Assembly (NCBI GenBank): GCA_916613615.1
Contig: OU744735.1
Location: 41,675,468-41,739,467, forward strand
Length of the DNA: 64,000 bases
Source: Steromphala cineraria
Taxonomy: Eukaryota; Mollusca; Gastropoda; Trochida; Trochidae
Direction of reading: 5' to 3'
Shown: positions 34,201 through 49,200 of the stretch, one piece after another
How the letters are laid out: each line of letters opens with the position of its first letter
How positions within the stretch are numbered: the first letter of the stretch is position 1
Notes under the pieces: model-generated
The model's database searches: none
What the model saw: the letters and a program-made list of their open reading frames with translations, nothing else
What the model was told of the DNA's origin: nothing
Translations under genes and position numbers: made by a program

Positions 34201-37200
34201 TCAAGTACCGTCCCTATATATATCATTAAAATTATACACCGGATATAGCGAACTAATTATTTTGGACCCTTGGAATTCGTTATATCCGTGTTCTACTGTA
34301 TTTCCACACACTAAATTCATACAATTTCTATATTTTAATCCTTACCAAATCATACCATGAGATATATTTCCTTCGAGTTTAAACATATACCATTAGGTAT
34401 ATTTCATACTAAGTCTTATACAATAACATACATTTCCATGCTATAAAACTTGTACCATTCGGATTATGAAGCATGTAACTGTTAGTCACTACTTAACACT
34501 CTAGCTAAACAATACAATCCTAATTCTACATTGTGCAAGTTCTTTTGATGAGGATAAATGCATTTCTTTCTATATATTGAGCATTTCCCATATAATCAAT
34601 TACCGTATTTCCTCAAATACAACCCGGCCTCGAATTTAACCCTGTGGTCAGGGGGTGCTGAGTGAATTATAACCCGGGCCTCGAATATAACCTATGTCTC
34701 AAATATAACCCGGGCCTTTTCTCTTTTGAAGTATCGATATGACTTGGACCAACTGTCAGGTCAATGATATTAACACCTCTATTGTACAGCTGTATCCGAG
34801 CTGTTGTGTTCTCAATATTAAAATAATCTTCGTATGATTTCCTGATGGAAAGTTTTGAGATATAGAATGCCACTTTCTCACTCTTGCAATAGATTTTGTA
34901 ATGCCATTTCAGGTCTGAAAAAATTCTGTAATCTTAAATCAAGAGAGTACAATCTCATTATTCATATAAAATACCAAAATGTCCGAAATTGTACAATTGT
35001 ACTCAATTACAAAACTCAATTGTTACCAAAACAGGGAGTAAATACTCAAAAGGTCCAAAACATTTCTGGATCACTGATATCATGTAGCTGACATAGGGAC
35101 AACTATCTGCTTCATTTGGAAATATCTTTTTCATAAAATTGTAATGAGTGTCATTGTCTTAAATTGAAATACAAATTTTAGTTAATCTTTATAATTTCTT
35201 TCATAACGCTTAGCTGTATAAAATGGGGTATAATTTTTTGCTTTAAAAACCACAGAATATGTATTTCCATACTTATACTCTTACTATGGAGTTAAATAAT
35301 TTGACAATGAGTTGTAGACTAAATTTCAGTCTCTGAAATGAAAATACATATTAAATGCAGCTTTCTACTATTAAAATTGAAAGGAGCCCACTGAAGCTGT
35401 CCGGAAACTGCAGTGAGCTAGACTTGCTACAATAATATAGACTTGTGTGGGTCCTTAACAATATTTTGTTTCAGGGGCTTAGACAGACTAAATGAGTTGG
35501 CAAAGTTTGACCCAACACAAGACACCGGTCTAAATTTATCTCTTGACCACTAAGTCACATAACCAGGTCATGGGTTGGTCAGTTATGACCATCCATCTAG
35601 GTCAAGATGATTCTGTTACATATATTATCTCCTTATGGAGGTAAGAAATATCATGATGAGTCTGAGAAAAAGATCAGTCTACACTGAGGAATTTTGACTT
35701 GTATAATACGTTTAGAATAATATCATTTTTTTCTGTCAAAACAAAAAATAATGAGTTAACAAGAAATAATAGCTAATATTTAAGAATAATAAATCAATAA
35801 CCTCTGTTCATGAATAAGATCTACTCTTTTATCTCTCTTCAACTTTACAAAATCTGAAAAAATGTATTCTCAGTGCATATCGCAGTGAAGAACTTTGGAG
35901 AAATCTGTTAAAATTTGAAATATATTTTTTGTTATGCTCCCAGTCAGACGAATTTTCAGTAGTTACAATTTCAAGTCAATGATTTTGGAAGATTGTAAGA
36001 ATCCGTTTCATTGACACTTTCCGCTGGATTTGGGTAACGAGTTCACACAAAAAAGAGCAGTCCAGTTTAAATAAGGGTTTTTAAAAGCTTACCCCCCGGT
36101 AATCAAAATTGTCTGTCATCGTGAGGTAAACATGATTATGGCTTAGACGTAGTAGTATTATGACATAAGCTAGATGTATAATGAACTAACTCACTGATAA
36201 GAAATCCATAAAGATAAGAGTTTTTATAACTCTTTATCAAATTGTCTGTCATCATGACATTGTTGAACTTGATTAATGTGGCTGCAACCTAATCAAGCTT
36301 TTCAAAATAAATTGATTCTTTACAAATTTGAAGAAAAAATAAAACATGAATTTGATTAAACATTTTTAATCAAATTTTGTTAAAAAGGGACAAGAGTAAT
36401 TTTGATGGTAATGGTATAGCTTCATAGATGCCACTTTGGGAAAGCAGAGAATAAGAAAATATGACTTTTTGGTTTCCATCTTGTAAATGATAATGACAAA
36501 TATTGTTTTACTTATATAGTAAAGTGTCATTTCAACACACTACTTGATAGATAAAGTTACAAACCCGGTTTATGTGTAATAATTATTCATGGCAAATATA
36601 TTTTAAAAGAATCACAAGAAACTTTTGTTTAGCAATAAATAATAGCCATTTAGAAGTTGGGAGTCAAATAAGGATAATATTTCATGGAATATATATTGTT
36701 ATTCTTTGGCTACAATATCACATTCTTATTATCATCCATGAAATCTTGCAATTGTCCTCAATAAAATTATAAATTTTTGTTTTGTCAAGGGAAATTTAAT
36801 TGATATTTATATGTGTGTTAAAGGGGCAGAAGCATGTTTTTTGAAAATTTTATATTTCAAAATTTTCACTGATAATTGTACGTTAATGCTAAATGTATTA
36901 TTTTGATAATGTCAAAAATCTCATGACACAAATCAATCATCCGTGGTCTAAGAGGACAAAATTTAAAGATTCACATAAAATCCATTTGCAACCATTTTGA
37001 GTGAACTGAACACCTTTAATTCATTTTGTGTAAGAAAAAGGAATCGCATGGCTAAACTTTGCATTTTATATTTGAATTATTACTGCTTCATTTACCGGTA
37101 GTTTAAATACATGGACTTTCAATTAGAACCATTAATTTTCCTTTTCCCGACATCACCTTATATTCCCCTAAAAGCGTGCTACTGCCCCTTTAATGTTGGG

Positions 37201-40200
37201 CTGGAGAAGGCATAACAACCTGCTATTTTACTGCACATCATAAACTGGTTTCACCACATTCTTTGCAACCTTGACTGAAATACATGTTTTAATTTTCTAA
37301 TGAGTCATACCAATGGCACACACCTGTCACTGAAATTATTGACTTTACAGAAGTTTTTAAGATCAAATATATATTATGCATTTAAGGTAACATTATACAG
37401 TTTTTGACTTCAGTTGAGGTGAATCCAATGGTTTATTGACCTCGGAACAGTTATGTTCACTGAGTCGACAGCCGAGGTCAGAACATAAGTTTTCGAGGTC
37501 AATAAACCATTGGATTCACCGATAACTGAAGTCAATTGGTTTCAATTATTTTGAATTTTTTTTCAATTTTATGTTTCAATAGTTAACCTTATATAAGTGA
37601 CGTTAATAATAGATAAACTATTAGATGATGATGCTGTTGCCCTTCTAGTGATCAGAGAATCTTTTTCCTCAATCTAAATTAACCTTTTAATTTCTTCAAC
37701 GTCCGTCGTCACAAGCAAAACGATGAAATAATGCTATAACTGCAAAGGGAAGCAACTCTAAACAGCCCTCCTCGCTTAGCTCCTTTAATTGCATTGGTGA
37801 TCTATTTTTAGCTCCAGGTCATTGGATTCTTATGTTGACCTCGCGTGATGTTTCCCGCGGTCAACATAAGGTTTAATCGTAGGGGATGACCATCTGCCTC
37901 GGCCAATCAGAGAACAGAATACTTGTCCATCATATAATACTTGTTTTTATAGACTTGAGGAAAACAATATTGACTGAGGACGAAGTCCGAGGTGGATATT
38001 GTTTTCATCGGGTCTACAAAAACAGGTATTGACCGAAATCACCAGTCCATAATTGTTTTATTATGTCTCGGTCAAAAAAACAAAAGAGAATAGAAAATGA
38101 GTAGCATTTGGGCTCATTGATAATTGTTGGCGAGGACGGGTCAATGACGTCATGATAACAATAGCATGACGTCATGAAACAACGGTTTGACATCATCGAC
38201 TCTATTTTTAGCTCATCAGGACTGAAAGTCCAGATGGGCTTATGGCATGGCCCGTCGTCCGGCGTCCGTCCGTCCGTAAACTTTTGACACTTTCGACTTT
38301 TCCTCATGAACCATACACATTAGAGAGCTGAAATTTTGTGTACAGGTACCTTAGCATATGGAGATTCTAATTTGTAACTTTGGTGACCCTGTGACCCCAA
38401 ATAGGGTCACAGGGGTCACTACCTTAAAAACCTATTTTCATCTTCTTCTCCAGTTCCAGAAGAACTAGAGAGTTAAAAATGATATGTGCAGACTCCTTGG
38501 ACAATGGGGATTCTAATTTGAAACTTTGGTGACCCCATGACCCCAAATAGGGTCACAGGGGTCACAACCTTAAAAACCTATTTTCATCTTCTTCTCCAGT
38601 TCCAGAAGGACTAGAGAGTTAATATTGATATGTGCAGACTCCTTGGCCAATAGGGATTCTAATTTGTAACTTTGGTGACCCTGTGACCCCAAATAGGGTC
38701 ACAGGGGTCACAACCTTAAAAAACTATTTTCATCTTCTTCTCAAGTTCCAAAAGGTCTAGAGAGCTGAAATTATATGTGCAGACTCCTTGGCCAATGGGG
38801 ATTCCAAATTGTAGATTTCGTGACCCCATGACCTCAAATAGGGTCACAGGGGTCACAACCTTAAAAACTTATTTTCATCATCATCTTAAGCTCCAAAAGG
38901 TCTATTGAGCTGAAAGACTGCATGTAGACTCCTTGGCCAATTGGGATTCTAAACTGAAGGTTTCGTGACCCCATGACCCCAAATAGGGTCACAGGGGTCA
39001 CAATCTTAAAAACCTATTTTTCTCCATTAGATGACAGTATATGGCAAATTTATTTCTCCTTGGATATTTTAGTGTGGACTTCTTTCACTGTCTGATATTG
39101 GCGATCTAGAAAGTGTTGAATAATAATAAATCATTTGGGTAAGGAAATTTATTCCGAAATCGTTACATTTGTTTTGTAATTTTTTTATAGGTTTTCTTGT
39201 AATAGGTAACATCAGTTTCATTTTTAGCTCATCTGGCCTGTATAAAGCAAACTTGATATGATGCCTGATGAGCTACAGAGCCAATGGCTCTATTTTTAGT
39301 AACTCAAGTCAATATCACTTTTGGTCGGACTTAGAGTCACGGGGGTCAAGTAAATATCACTTTCTGTCAACTGCCACGTGACCGGTTCTCGACCAATCGG
39401 ATTGCATAAAAATTATTCTCAAATAATAAGATACTTTTTTGTAATATTTAGTATAATTGTCAATAGAATGAAATCAATTAGGAGCTTCTTTCAATTTTTA
39501 GCTCACCACAATTGTTACAGTGAAAATATTCAAAATCAAATATGACTCAAACTTTTAAAAGTCTAAGCATTTGGTTGTTAATTGACATCAAAGACAAAGT
39601 TTTATCAAAAATCATTCAAGGGGTGGTTAAAAGAGAAACGTTGCACTTGTGCACAAATATGATGTATATGTTTATTCTCTCTCATTAAAAAGTTACATGG
39701 CTCACTTTTAACTTCAGATTTGCAGGGTTTGGAGATTAACATTGATTACAACCTACTTTTCAATTTGTTTTACTTCTGTTATCCATTACACTTCTATTAC
39801 AGCTAAGCCCTGGCCCTGAACCAGAATATGACAAGATCACAACAGGGTTCAATATATATATTTTTGATTTTAAAGCTATATCTGTTAATGCTTTTGAAAA
39901 ACACGCCTTTCAAAAACGCCATTTAATAATCTCCATATTTAGACAAGATAGGATAGCGAACATGACTCTTTTGCCTGTTTTTAAACTAACTTACAGACAA
40001 AATGCATGAACAGATTAATTTCTATCAAGGTTTTTTATACTTAATTAATAACATCTTTAATCTATCAAATAATTTTTTTTTTATCCCCATTCAAAAGATT
40101 ATGATCAAAAATAACTTTGAAAAAGCTGTGTTGGGACCCCTCGTGAATTTGAACAGTCATACAACTAAGTATCATACCTTGATTAAATGGTGAGGTCAGT

Positions 40201-43200
40201 GACTTCTTCACAACTGATGTGCCTATCTGAAGTGGTCTAGTCTCATTTCATTTACACAAGAATTTTTTTGAAAACTTGGTATCATTTCTTTTGCCCCCGA
40301 GTGTACACCCATCAGGCCCCATCAAAGCATATGACACTACTTTTCAATGCCTATTTTTTCACTAGTTATTATCCATGACAATCTCATTACAGCAAAGCCA
40401 CTGGCCCTGAACCAGAATATGACAAGATCACAACAGGATTCAAGATTTATACTCATCAGGCCCCCTTCCAACTTAAATATGGCGGTGTCCTTCCCCAGAT
40501 GAACATAGTATATGAAACTTGGGGGGAACTCAACGAGGCCGGGGACAATGCGGTTCTCATCTCCGCTGGACTCTCGGCTAGCTCGCATGCAAAGAGTCAT
40601 AAGGTAAGCCTGATTAGTGTAACATAGTGATATTTGGCTCTATATTAGATCTTTATCTCATGTGTGAGATAAATAGAGGATACTTAACAACCTTCTTGAG
40701 TTGAGTTTTCTTGATTTTTAAGGCAAGTGATAAACAGATACTAAACTTCCGTCCATTTAATACTATTTTTATTAAGCAAGTTGACAATTTTGTATAAAAT
40801 GAGCAAAAGCGTTTTTGATACCAAATCATTTATGAGTTTAATAAAATATTATTAAATGGACGGAAGTTTAGTATCTGTTTATCACTTGCCCTAAAAATCA
40901 AGAAAACTTGCAACAATGTGCTGAAACTAACATTTCAACATCACCCGACAACCATTGTGAATGCGCGCTTGCAATGTGACGTCACAACAACTCACTACTA
41001 TGACGTCATACATTCTTTGTGGTATTACACTAGTTGAATATTGTGTATAAATATTACACTGCGGCTAATAAGCCTGATTAGTGTTACATGTTAATATGGC
41101 TATGATATAAAATCTTTATCCCTTGTGTGAGATAAAGCATTATCTGCAAGAGATTTCTACATTGTAGCTAATGATTACAATAAATCAGTCATAATGCAGG
41201 TACGAGTTCAATGAGTTTTGCAAGCTGGGCATTTATGTTTAAATAAACAATGTGAGCTTATGACAGGTGTTACTTTAGTCAAAACAGAATATTGTCACAT
41301 GTCAAACAATTTATAAACATAAAGAGTTATTTAGATATAAGCTGCACTGATCTAGGGATCTCCTTAATCATGGACTCTCTCAAACATGAACAATGCTATG
41401 TGATCAAGTTCCTTACCAAGGAGGGATGCAAAACTACAGAAAGAAATAAAGTGAAAAGGGAACAGGGAGTCCAGCCATCAGCTGGCAAGGTTAAAGCCAC
41501 AATCTTTTTGGATCAAAAGGCATGCTATTGGTTTATTGCATGCCACCCACAACTATAATGATGTCATTATATGCCAACCTAATGCAATAATTGCAAAAAA
41601 CAGACAGCCCTCTATACATGATTGTGGATTTGAACAACTGAATAACACACCCAACAACCCAGACTTTAACCCCAACGATTACTTCTTGTTCTGAAACCTG
41701 AAAACCGCCCTACATGGATGGAACTTCCAGAATGATGAAGATGTAAAGGTTGCCACAGAGGTGTGTTAAGGGGGCAACCCGAAGACCCAAAAGAGAATGA
41801 GAATAAGTGTAATGAGATGAAGGGTTATTATATTGAAAATAAAACTAAAAATTGGCTATAGGAGATTGTTTTATATTGAAGTATTATATTGAAATGCAAA
41901 AACTATTGAACACCTCTTATCCTATCTCATGTTTGAATCTTGATCTCTGATTGGTCCACGTGACCCTGGATAAATACTGATATCACCCTCTTGAGCGGGG
42001 TGATAAATTATTTATACCCTGCCACAAAAAGCATGAAAAGAGCGTGCATATTGAGCGTCCTGAAATGTACAATGTACCTGATCTCGAACACATGATCAAG
42101 CTGGTTACTTTTGATCAACCGATATGTAGTTTTGAACAAACTATAGTCAAATGACTTACTCAGTTAACAATTTTCTTTCATATTGCAGTAGAACAAGGAT
42201 ATAGCGAACACGGATATAGCAAACAATTGGATATAGCGAACAAATTTTTAAGTTCTGTCAAAAGCTCTATGCATGGCGGCCAAACGTATGTAGCGAACTA
42301 AATTCTTTGGTCCCTTGGAGTTCGTTATATCTGAGTTCTACTGTATATGCATTTTTTTTGTAAGATAAATTGTTGTATCATTCAGACGTGGGGCGATGTC
42401 ATGGGGAGATATCAGCCCCCGCTTGGTGTTATGTTTTGTACCCTGCGTCTGAATGGAACACCAAGCGAGAGGCTGATATCTCCCCATGCTTCTATTATTG
42501 CTATTTAGAGTTTTGTATGCTTTTGGACAGTATTTTCAAAAATGTTTTACTTTTGAGAGTGATGTAGAGGCAATGGATTAATTTAAGCAATTGCAATCTG
42601 CATCATAACAACACTAAAAACATCATTTCATACATAAAATGCATGCCATCTACTAAGGATGAGTATAGTTCCTTCTTTCGGTATTGCAATATACTGCGAA
42701 AAGAAATGCATAGGGACATGCGATACCTATTGCAATATGTTGGTGCTTCGAAAATGTATGATTTTGCAAGATCTCTTTAGTAAATAGCAGCAATAAAACT
42801 GGCCTTAATCATTGCTCAGTTTTCTGCCTGATGGTTATCTCATTATTTGTATTTGTGCTATTTACACAACAATTTGCAAATTGTTTACAACTTTCTGTAT
42901 AATCATATTCTATTGGGATGTTTTTTCTACAATTTTGGATTAAAATTGTTAATTGAAAAGTGTTCAATATATTGGATTTTTTCAGGAGTGTGTATCGATT
43001 CGTATTACGTTGTTTCTGTATTGCGATATATCGATACACCAATAAAATGGCACATTCTCACCATCTCTTTGCCCATGATTCCCTCATGTTACAGGACAAC
43101 CCGCGACCAGGATGGTGGGAGAAGTTCGTAGGCCCAGGATGTGCTGTTGATACAAGGAAGTTTTTCGTCATCTGTACTAACAATCTTGGCGGATGCTATG

Positions 43201-46200
43201 GATCATCGTAAGTATGCTACTTTCTTTAACCATCACAGTTCTATCAATTTAATTGCTCGCTATACTCCCATACTGAGTCAAGCGAGATACAGTAAGAGGT
43301 CACGTCAGCCTACCCTTCGGCGACCTATGACCCTCCAACTTTATATGTGCGAAAGCGGACTATTGCAGCAAGGTAAGCCGAGCCCTGATTTGTCAATTCG
43401 ATAAGTCGGCTGACACCTTACTACACCTAGCTAGATTCAATATTGGAGTATAACGAGTATTATTGAGGCTAGGTTTACTTACCGGTAGACTGAATTGTGA
43501 TGTCCTGCTTGGTGATATTCACCCCCAGTTTAACCAATTCCTATTTGTTGAAAAATATTTTTATGTGCAAAATTGTTATGAGATCCTCTTCTTTGAGTAT
43601 TGTCTTTGAAATGTGTATGTTATATTTAGATTAAAACTCCTTTATTGAGTTTATATGACTATATATATTTTCCCTGAAAATGACTAGATAATATAATAAT
43701 GATCTTTTTCTAGGGGACCATCATCACTGAACCCTCTCACTGGAAAGGTATGTTTGTTTTTGCTTTCAATAATTTTCTAACCAAATTGACAATATAGAAG
43801 TTAAGTTGATTTGCAAGCTGGTGCTTGTGTTTATCATCCAAAACTATCTTCCACAGATTCTGCTCTGTATTTATGGTGTCCCGCAAACGCTAGTCTAGTG
43901 TAAATCTGTTTTGTTTCAGCCGTATGGCACCACATTCCCTATAGTCAGTGTGGAGGATATGGTTAGATCTCAGATGTTGCTGCTTGATCATCTTGGAATC
44001 AATAATGTAAGTACCTGAAGATTATATTACAAAAAAAAGGGAACTGTGAACTTGAATGCTGCTAATATTTAGATTGACATTCTGTGATGTTGCAGCTTAA
44101 TGTATGAGTCATCATGATTGAATTTGCATACTTTTTATGCACATTTACATTTTTAGCTCATCTGGCCTGTAAGGCCTGATGGGCTTATGTCATGGCATGG
44201 TGTCCGGCATCCGTCCATCCGTCCATCCGTCCATCCGTCCATCCATTGTGGAATTTTGACTTCTTCTCCAGAACCATAAGGCTTAGAAAGCTGAAACTCT
44301 GTGTACAGACTCCTTGGCTAGCGAGGATTATAAATTGTAGCTTTGGTGGCCCTCTGACCCCTAATAAGGGCCACAGATGCCATGTCCTAAACGCCTATTT
44401 TCATCTTCTCCAGAAGCATAAGATCTAGAAAGCTGAAACTTTGTGTACAGACTCCTTGACTAGTGAGGATTATAAGTTGTAGCTTTGGTGGCCCTGTGAC
44501 CCCTAATAAGGGCCAGAGGGGCCACACCCTTAAAAAACCTATTTTCATCTTCTTCTCCAGAACCATGAGGCCTAGAAAGCTGAAACTTTGTGTACAGACT
44601 CCTTGACTAGTGAAGATTATAAATTGTAGCTTAAATTTGGTGACCCTGTTGCCCCTAATAAAGGCAACAGGAACGTGCTTAAAATCTATTTTCATCTTCT
44701 TCTCCTGAAGTATAAGGCCTAGAAAACTGAAAATTGTCGCCTATATACTTTATTTTATGATTGGTGACCCTGTTGCGCCTACAAAGGGGGAATCACATTG
44801 GCCACACTCAACAGCATATAATTGATAATGAAACCTGATGAGCTATGAAGGTTATGTTTTAGAAAATTTTGCTACAACATGACAAGAGCTTATCAAACCG
44901 CATCCTGTCTCAGGGTTTGAATGCCACCTTTTTGATAAAATTTCAATGAGAAAATAATTTGATTGGCTTTATCCCCAGTAGGGCCGCACGAGCGAATCTA
45001 GCTTCTGAGCCCAAGGTACAGATTAGTGGAGGTAGTATAACGTTCGTACCCTGAGACAGGATGATCAAACCGTCTTTGTCAAATACATATATTTCAACCC
45101 TAGTTCAACTTCTTCTATCTAGATAAAACAGTTAGTTTTTCATGATAAGACAAATGATACTAATAGCATTTACATTGATTTATGTTCTATATTGACTTTC
45201 AATATATCATATTTATCAGTTTCATGTAGATCAAAAAATATTTGTCCTTCAATTTCGTTTTCTTCTGTGAGTTGATTCTAATGATGTATAAATTATTGTA
45301 ATATCCCGTCCAGCTCTACGCTTCTGTTGGGTCCTCGCTGGGAGGGATGTCTTCTTTACAGTCTGTCGTTCTCAGTCCTGATAGGGTTCAAAGGTCAGTT
45401 AAATAATACAGGTCTTCATAAACAAACTATTAACATACAGAGTTCATCTAAGCTATGTGAATGCATATCCCTAACCCAAATGACTAAAAACGTTAAAATG
45501 GCCAGCAGCAGTGTTCGCTTGATTCTTGATAATTTCTTCAATTACTATTGGCAATAGAGTCGCGGATTTAAATGTTTGATATACCCTATTAAAATAGGAC
45601 ATTTGCCATATTTATTGATGACAATACTAGGGAATATACAAATTCCCAAAACATGATTCCCATTTTCCATAACTAAGAAATTGTTATTCAGAATATCTTG
45701 CATTTGTTACAAGAACTTCGAAATTCATTGTTGTTTTCATGTCTGTTAAGGTTGTTCATATTCAAATTAATATACAAAAATCTTAAAAAATCTTGCTTTT
45801 AGCTAATGTTTAACTCAGTTTTATTTAATTTGAAGATTAATCTCAATATCTTCGTGCGCCCAGACGCATCCGTCCGCCATTGCTCTGCGCTACCTACAGA
45901 GGAAGTGCATCATGAGCGACCCAAACTGGAACAAAGGTCATTACTACGGCAACAAATTCCCCAAGATGGGCATGAAACTTGCTAGGTGTGTACTCAATAA
46001 ATATTTCCATCAATTCTTTTAGAAATAAATCATTTAATAAAAATATCAATTTTTAATATGGTGAAGATGGAAGAACATATAAGCAGACCAACCATGAACT
46101 GTTCTAAGTGTTACATAAAGATATCATTACAATGATAAACTAACCATTGGAAATTTCTCATGGATGTGTTGACATGTATTGCCAAGAATAGTCATGAATA

Positions 46201-49200
46201 TGTTGTCATGATATATAGAAGATATCTGTCTTTTCTTGATTAATACCATGTTTATCTCATGGAGTGAGGTAGAAAGGTTATATTTTCTACCTCACGAGAT
46301 GAGATAAACATGGTATTTGTCAAGAATTGACGGGTATTCTATTTATTATATGATTTTACCATTGTAATTACGTCCGAAAAGGGTCATTTTCACGCCGAGC
46401 GGCCGCTAGGAACAGCGCGTCACCACAGTAACACTGTGACGTCATAAGCTAATTTGCCGCGTGAGACCATTGTTTTATGACGTCAAATTATATCAGTCAC
46501 CGTTCGCAGTGAAAATATAAGTTATCTTCACTGTAGCTTGATAGACAGTTTATTTCACTGATAAATCCCAGTATTTCACTGCTCGCCATATAATACAAAT
46601 AATTGATAACTGGATTCCAATTATTGGCAGGCTTTCCAAACTTCACAAAAATGATATGGTTAAGTCAATGTTTTCTTCAGTCATCTTAAGGATGTTTTTG
46701 AATTAACTATTTAAATGTTTCTTATGTTTCTTGGATTCTTTTGAGATATTCCTTAAGGTATTTCTAAGCGTTTACTTATGGCCTTTCATTTGTTTTGTTT
46801 AGATTTACCTTAAGGTTTATTGTGAGATTTTTCTCAAGGCTTAAAACATTTGCTTTATTCTTTTCAATATTGACTTGAATGTTATGGTATATTCCCACTG
46901 CTTTGTGTTCTAGGGAGATAGCCACCCTGACATACCGTAGCGGTCCAGAGTGGGATGAGAGATTTGGCCGGGGACGGACCAACCCCGATGATCCGCTGTC
47001 TCTTTGTCCAACCTTCCTCATAGAAAACTACCTGGAGCATCAGGGAGAGTCCTTCAGTGTCAAGTTTGACCCTAATTCCCTCCTCTATATCTCTAAAGTG
47101 AGTTGTTAGAGAGATCTTCAGAGATGAATGTTGTCTACAGTATATCACTTTTCATCGGACAATTCATACTGTCTTTCCTCATAAGCGCCCTGTCTCCTAT
47201 AAGCTCTGGGTCTCCAATAAGTGTGGGTCTTCAATAAGGGCTAGGTCTCTAATAAGCACTGGGTCTCTGATAAGCGCTGGGTTTTTAATAAGCGCTGGGT
47301 CTCTAATAAGAGCTGGATCTCTAATAAGTGCTGGGTCTCTTATAAGCGCTGGGTCTCCAATAAGCTCTGGGTCTCAAATAAGCGCTGGGTCTCTAATAAG
47401 CGCTGGGTCTCTAATAAGTGCAGGGTCTCCAATAAGCGCTGGGTCTCACATAAGCGCTGGGTCTCTAATAAGTGTGGGTCTTCAATAAGCGCTTGGTCTC
47501 TAATAAGCGCTGGGTTTCCAATAAGTGTGGGTCTTCAATAAGGGCTTGGTCTCTAATAAGCGCCCTGTCTCTAATAAGTGCAGGGTCTCCAATAAGCGCT
47601 GGGTCTCGCATAAGCGCTGGGTCTCTAATAAGTGTGGGTCTTCAATAAGCACTTGGTCTCTAATAAGCGCCCTGTCTCTAATAAGCGCTGGGTCTCCAAT
47701 AAGCGCTGGGTCTTCAATAAGCGCTGGGTCTCCAATAAGCGCTTGGTCTCCAATAAGCGAAGGTAGTTCACAGGAAGTTCAGAAAATAAATGATGGCCTC
47801 TCATAAGCATTGAGTCTCTTATGCATTCCTGGTTTATATCATTGAATTCATGCTCGATCGTAAACAATTTTCGTATTTTTACACAAAATTCAATTTTCTA
47901 CTGACTGAATAAGAGCAGGGTGTCCAATGAGTGTTTGGTCTCTGGTCAAGACATGTTGGTCAAGGGGTGCTGAAAAATAAGCGCCTGAGCAGTTATCATA
48001 GGAAATACAGTATCTGCCCGTGACTATTTTTCTGAAACAATAACTCAATGAAAGTCTTGACATGAGATGATGGAATCTTGTTTTTACAAACAACTCATTC
48101 CACGTAAGCTCAGGGACATGAAGTTAACCTTACTACATGGACAAAGCCTGATTTTATAGTTGAAATGGCAAGCCACTTTCCTCAACAGAATACCAAGTAT
48201 CTTGTAGGAGGGTCTTAGGTCCAAATAATGTAGGAGTTTCATTGGCTTAGTCAACAGAGAGGTGGTTAAATTTCTTGAAAGGGTGATGAAGTGTAGAACA
48301 TTGGAACATTCAGCCCTTGGTGATCAAGGATTACTAAGTGATTGATAAATCTAAATTTTAACCCGTGGAAAATAAGAAAATACTAGTATTTAGGAAACCC
48401 ATTTTGTCAGGGATACTCATATGATTTACACTTTTTATTACCAAAGATCAAAATCAACTTCTTAGCGTAGGCAAATTTCCCCCATGTAACATTATGTTAT
48501 ATAAAAAATGAAAAGTGATACCTGTGATAAAATGTGAACCTTAATATGATTGCCTTTGTAGGTCGAAATGAAAATTTCAACTCAACGAAAAAAGGTTTTT
48601 CTCTAAATGATGATATTTATTTATTTTATTTGTTTGAATGTAAGGCCTATCAGCATAAAAAACAACAAGGTAGGAAGGGAATAGCTTCTAATTTCATTTT
48701 AATAGATTACACATCCATTTCTCTTATTTTTGCAATACATGCAAAATTGTGTATCTCTTATATCAAGATTACATATTGAACCAGATTGCCACTTGATAAG
48801 AAGTTTAAGATATTGTTACTTCACTCAGTGAAATCCTCCCTTAATGTCATCAGGTTACACCTATGTGTGTAAGGGAGATTTTATGAATGCTTCAATCAGA
48901 TTTTATGTACACATATTTTTGATATAGTAATTTCTTCTACATGATCTTATCGCTTCATTTCATGACAGGTATCATCCATTTAGAGTAAGAAGTGATTTTG
49001 AGAAAGCTTCAATCCGATTTCATGTCCATATTTGATCATGAATTTTAATCCAAATAATTTTTGCTTCATCAAAACTCTCATGTCATGCATGTTATGGCAT
49101 GTCATGGCAAGGCATGGCAAGTTTTGGCATCCAGCGTCCCTCTGTCCCTCAATCCATCCGTAAACTTCTTCTCCAGAATCAAAAGGCCTAAAAAGCAGAA

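Noticed and set aside
41292..41558. 88-codon frame considered as a host exon
   Set aside because: Its second half is a mariner transposase motif with stops after it, so it is a relic.
45864..45985. Exon 7 starting at the AG of gcgcccag
   Set aside because: That start would put the conserved [10 protein letters not shown] stretch out of frame; the acceptor at 45834-45835 keeps phase and adds the conserved SISSCAQ residues.
47525..47867. Open frames of repeated short phrases on both strands
   Set aside because: Caused by the 18-bp minisatellite, whose length is a multiple of three.
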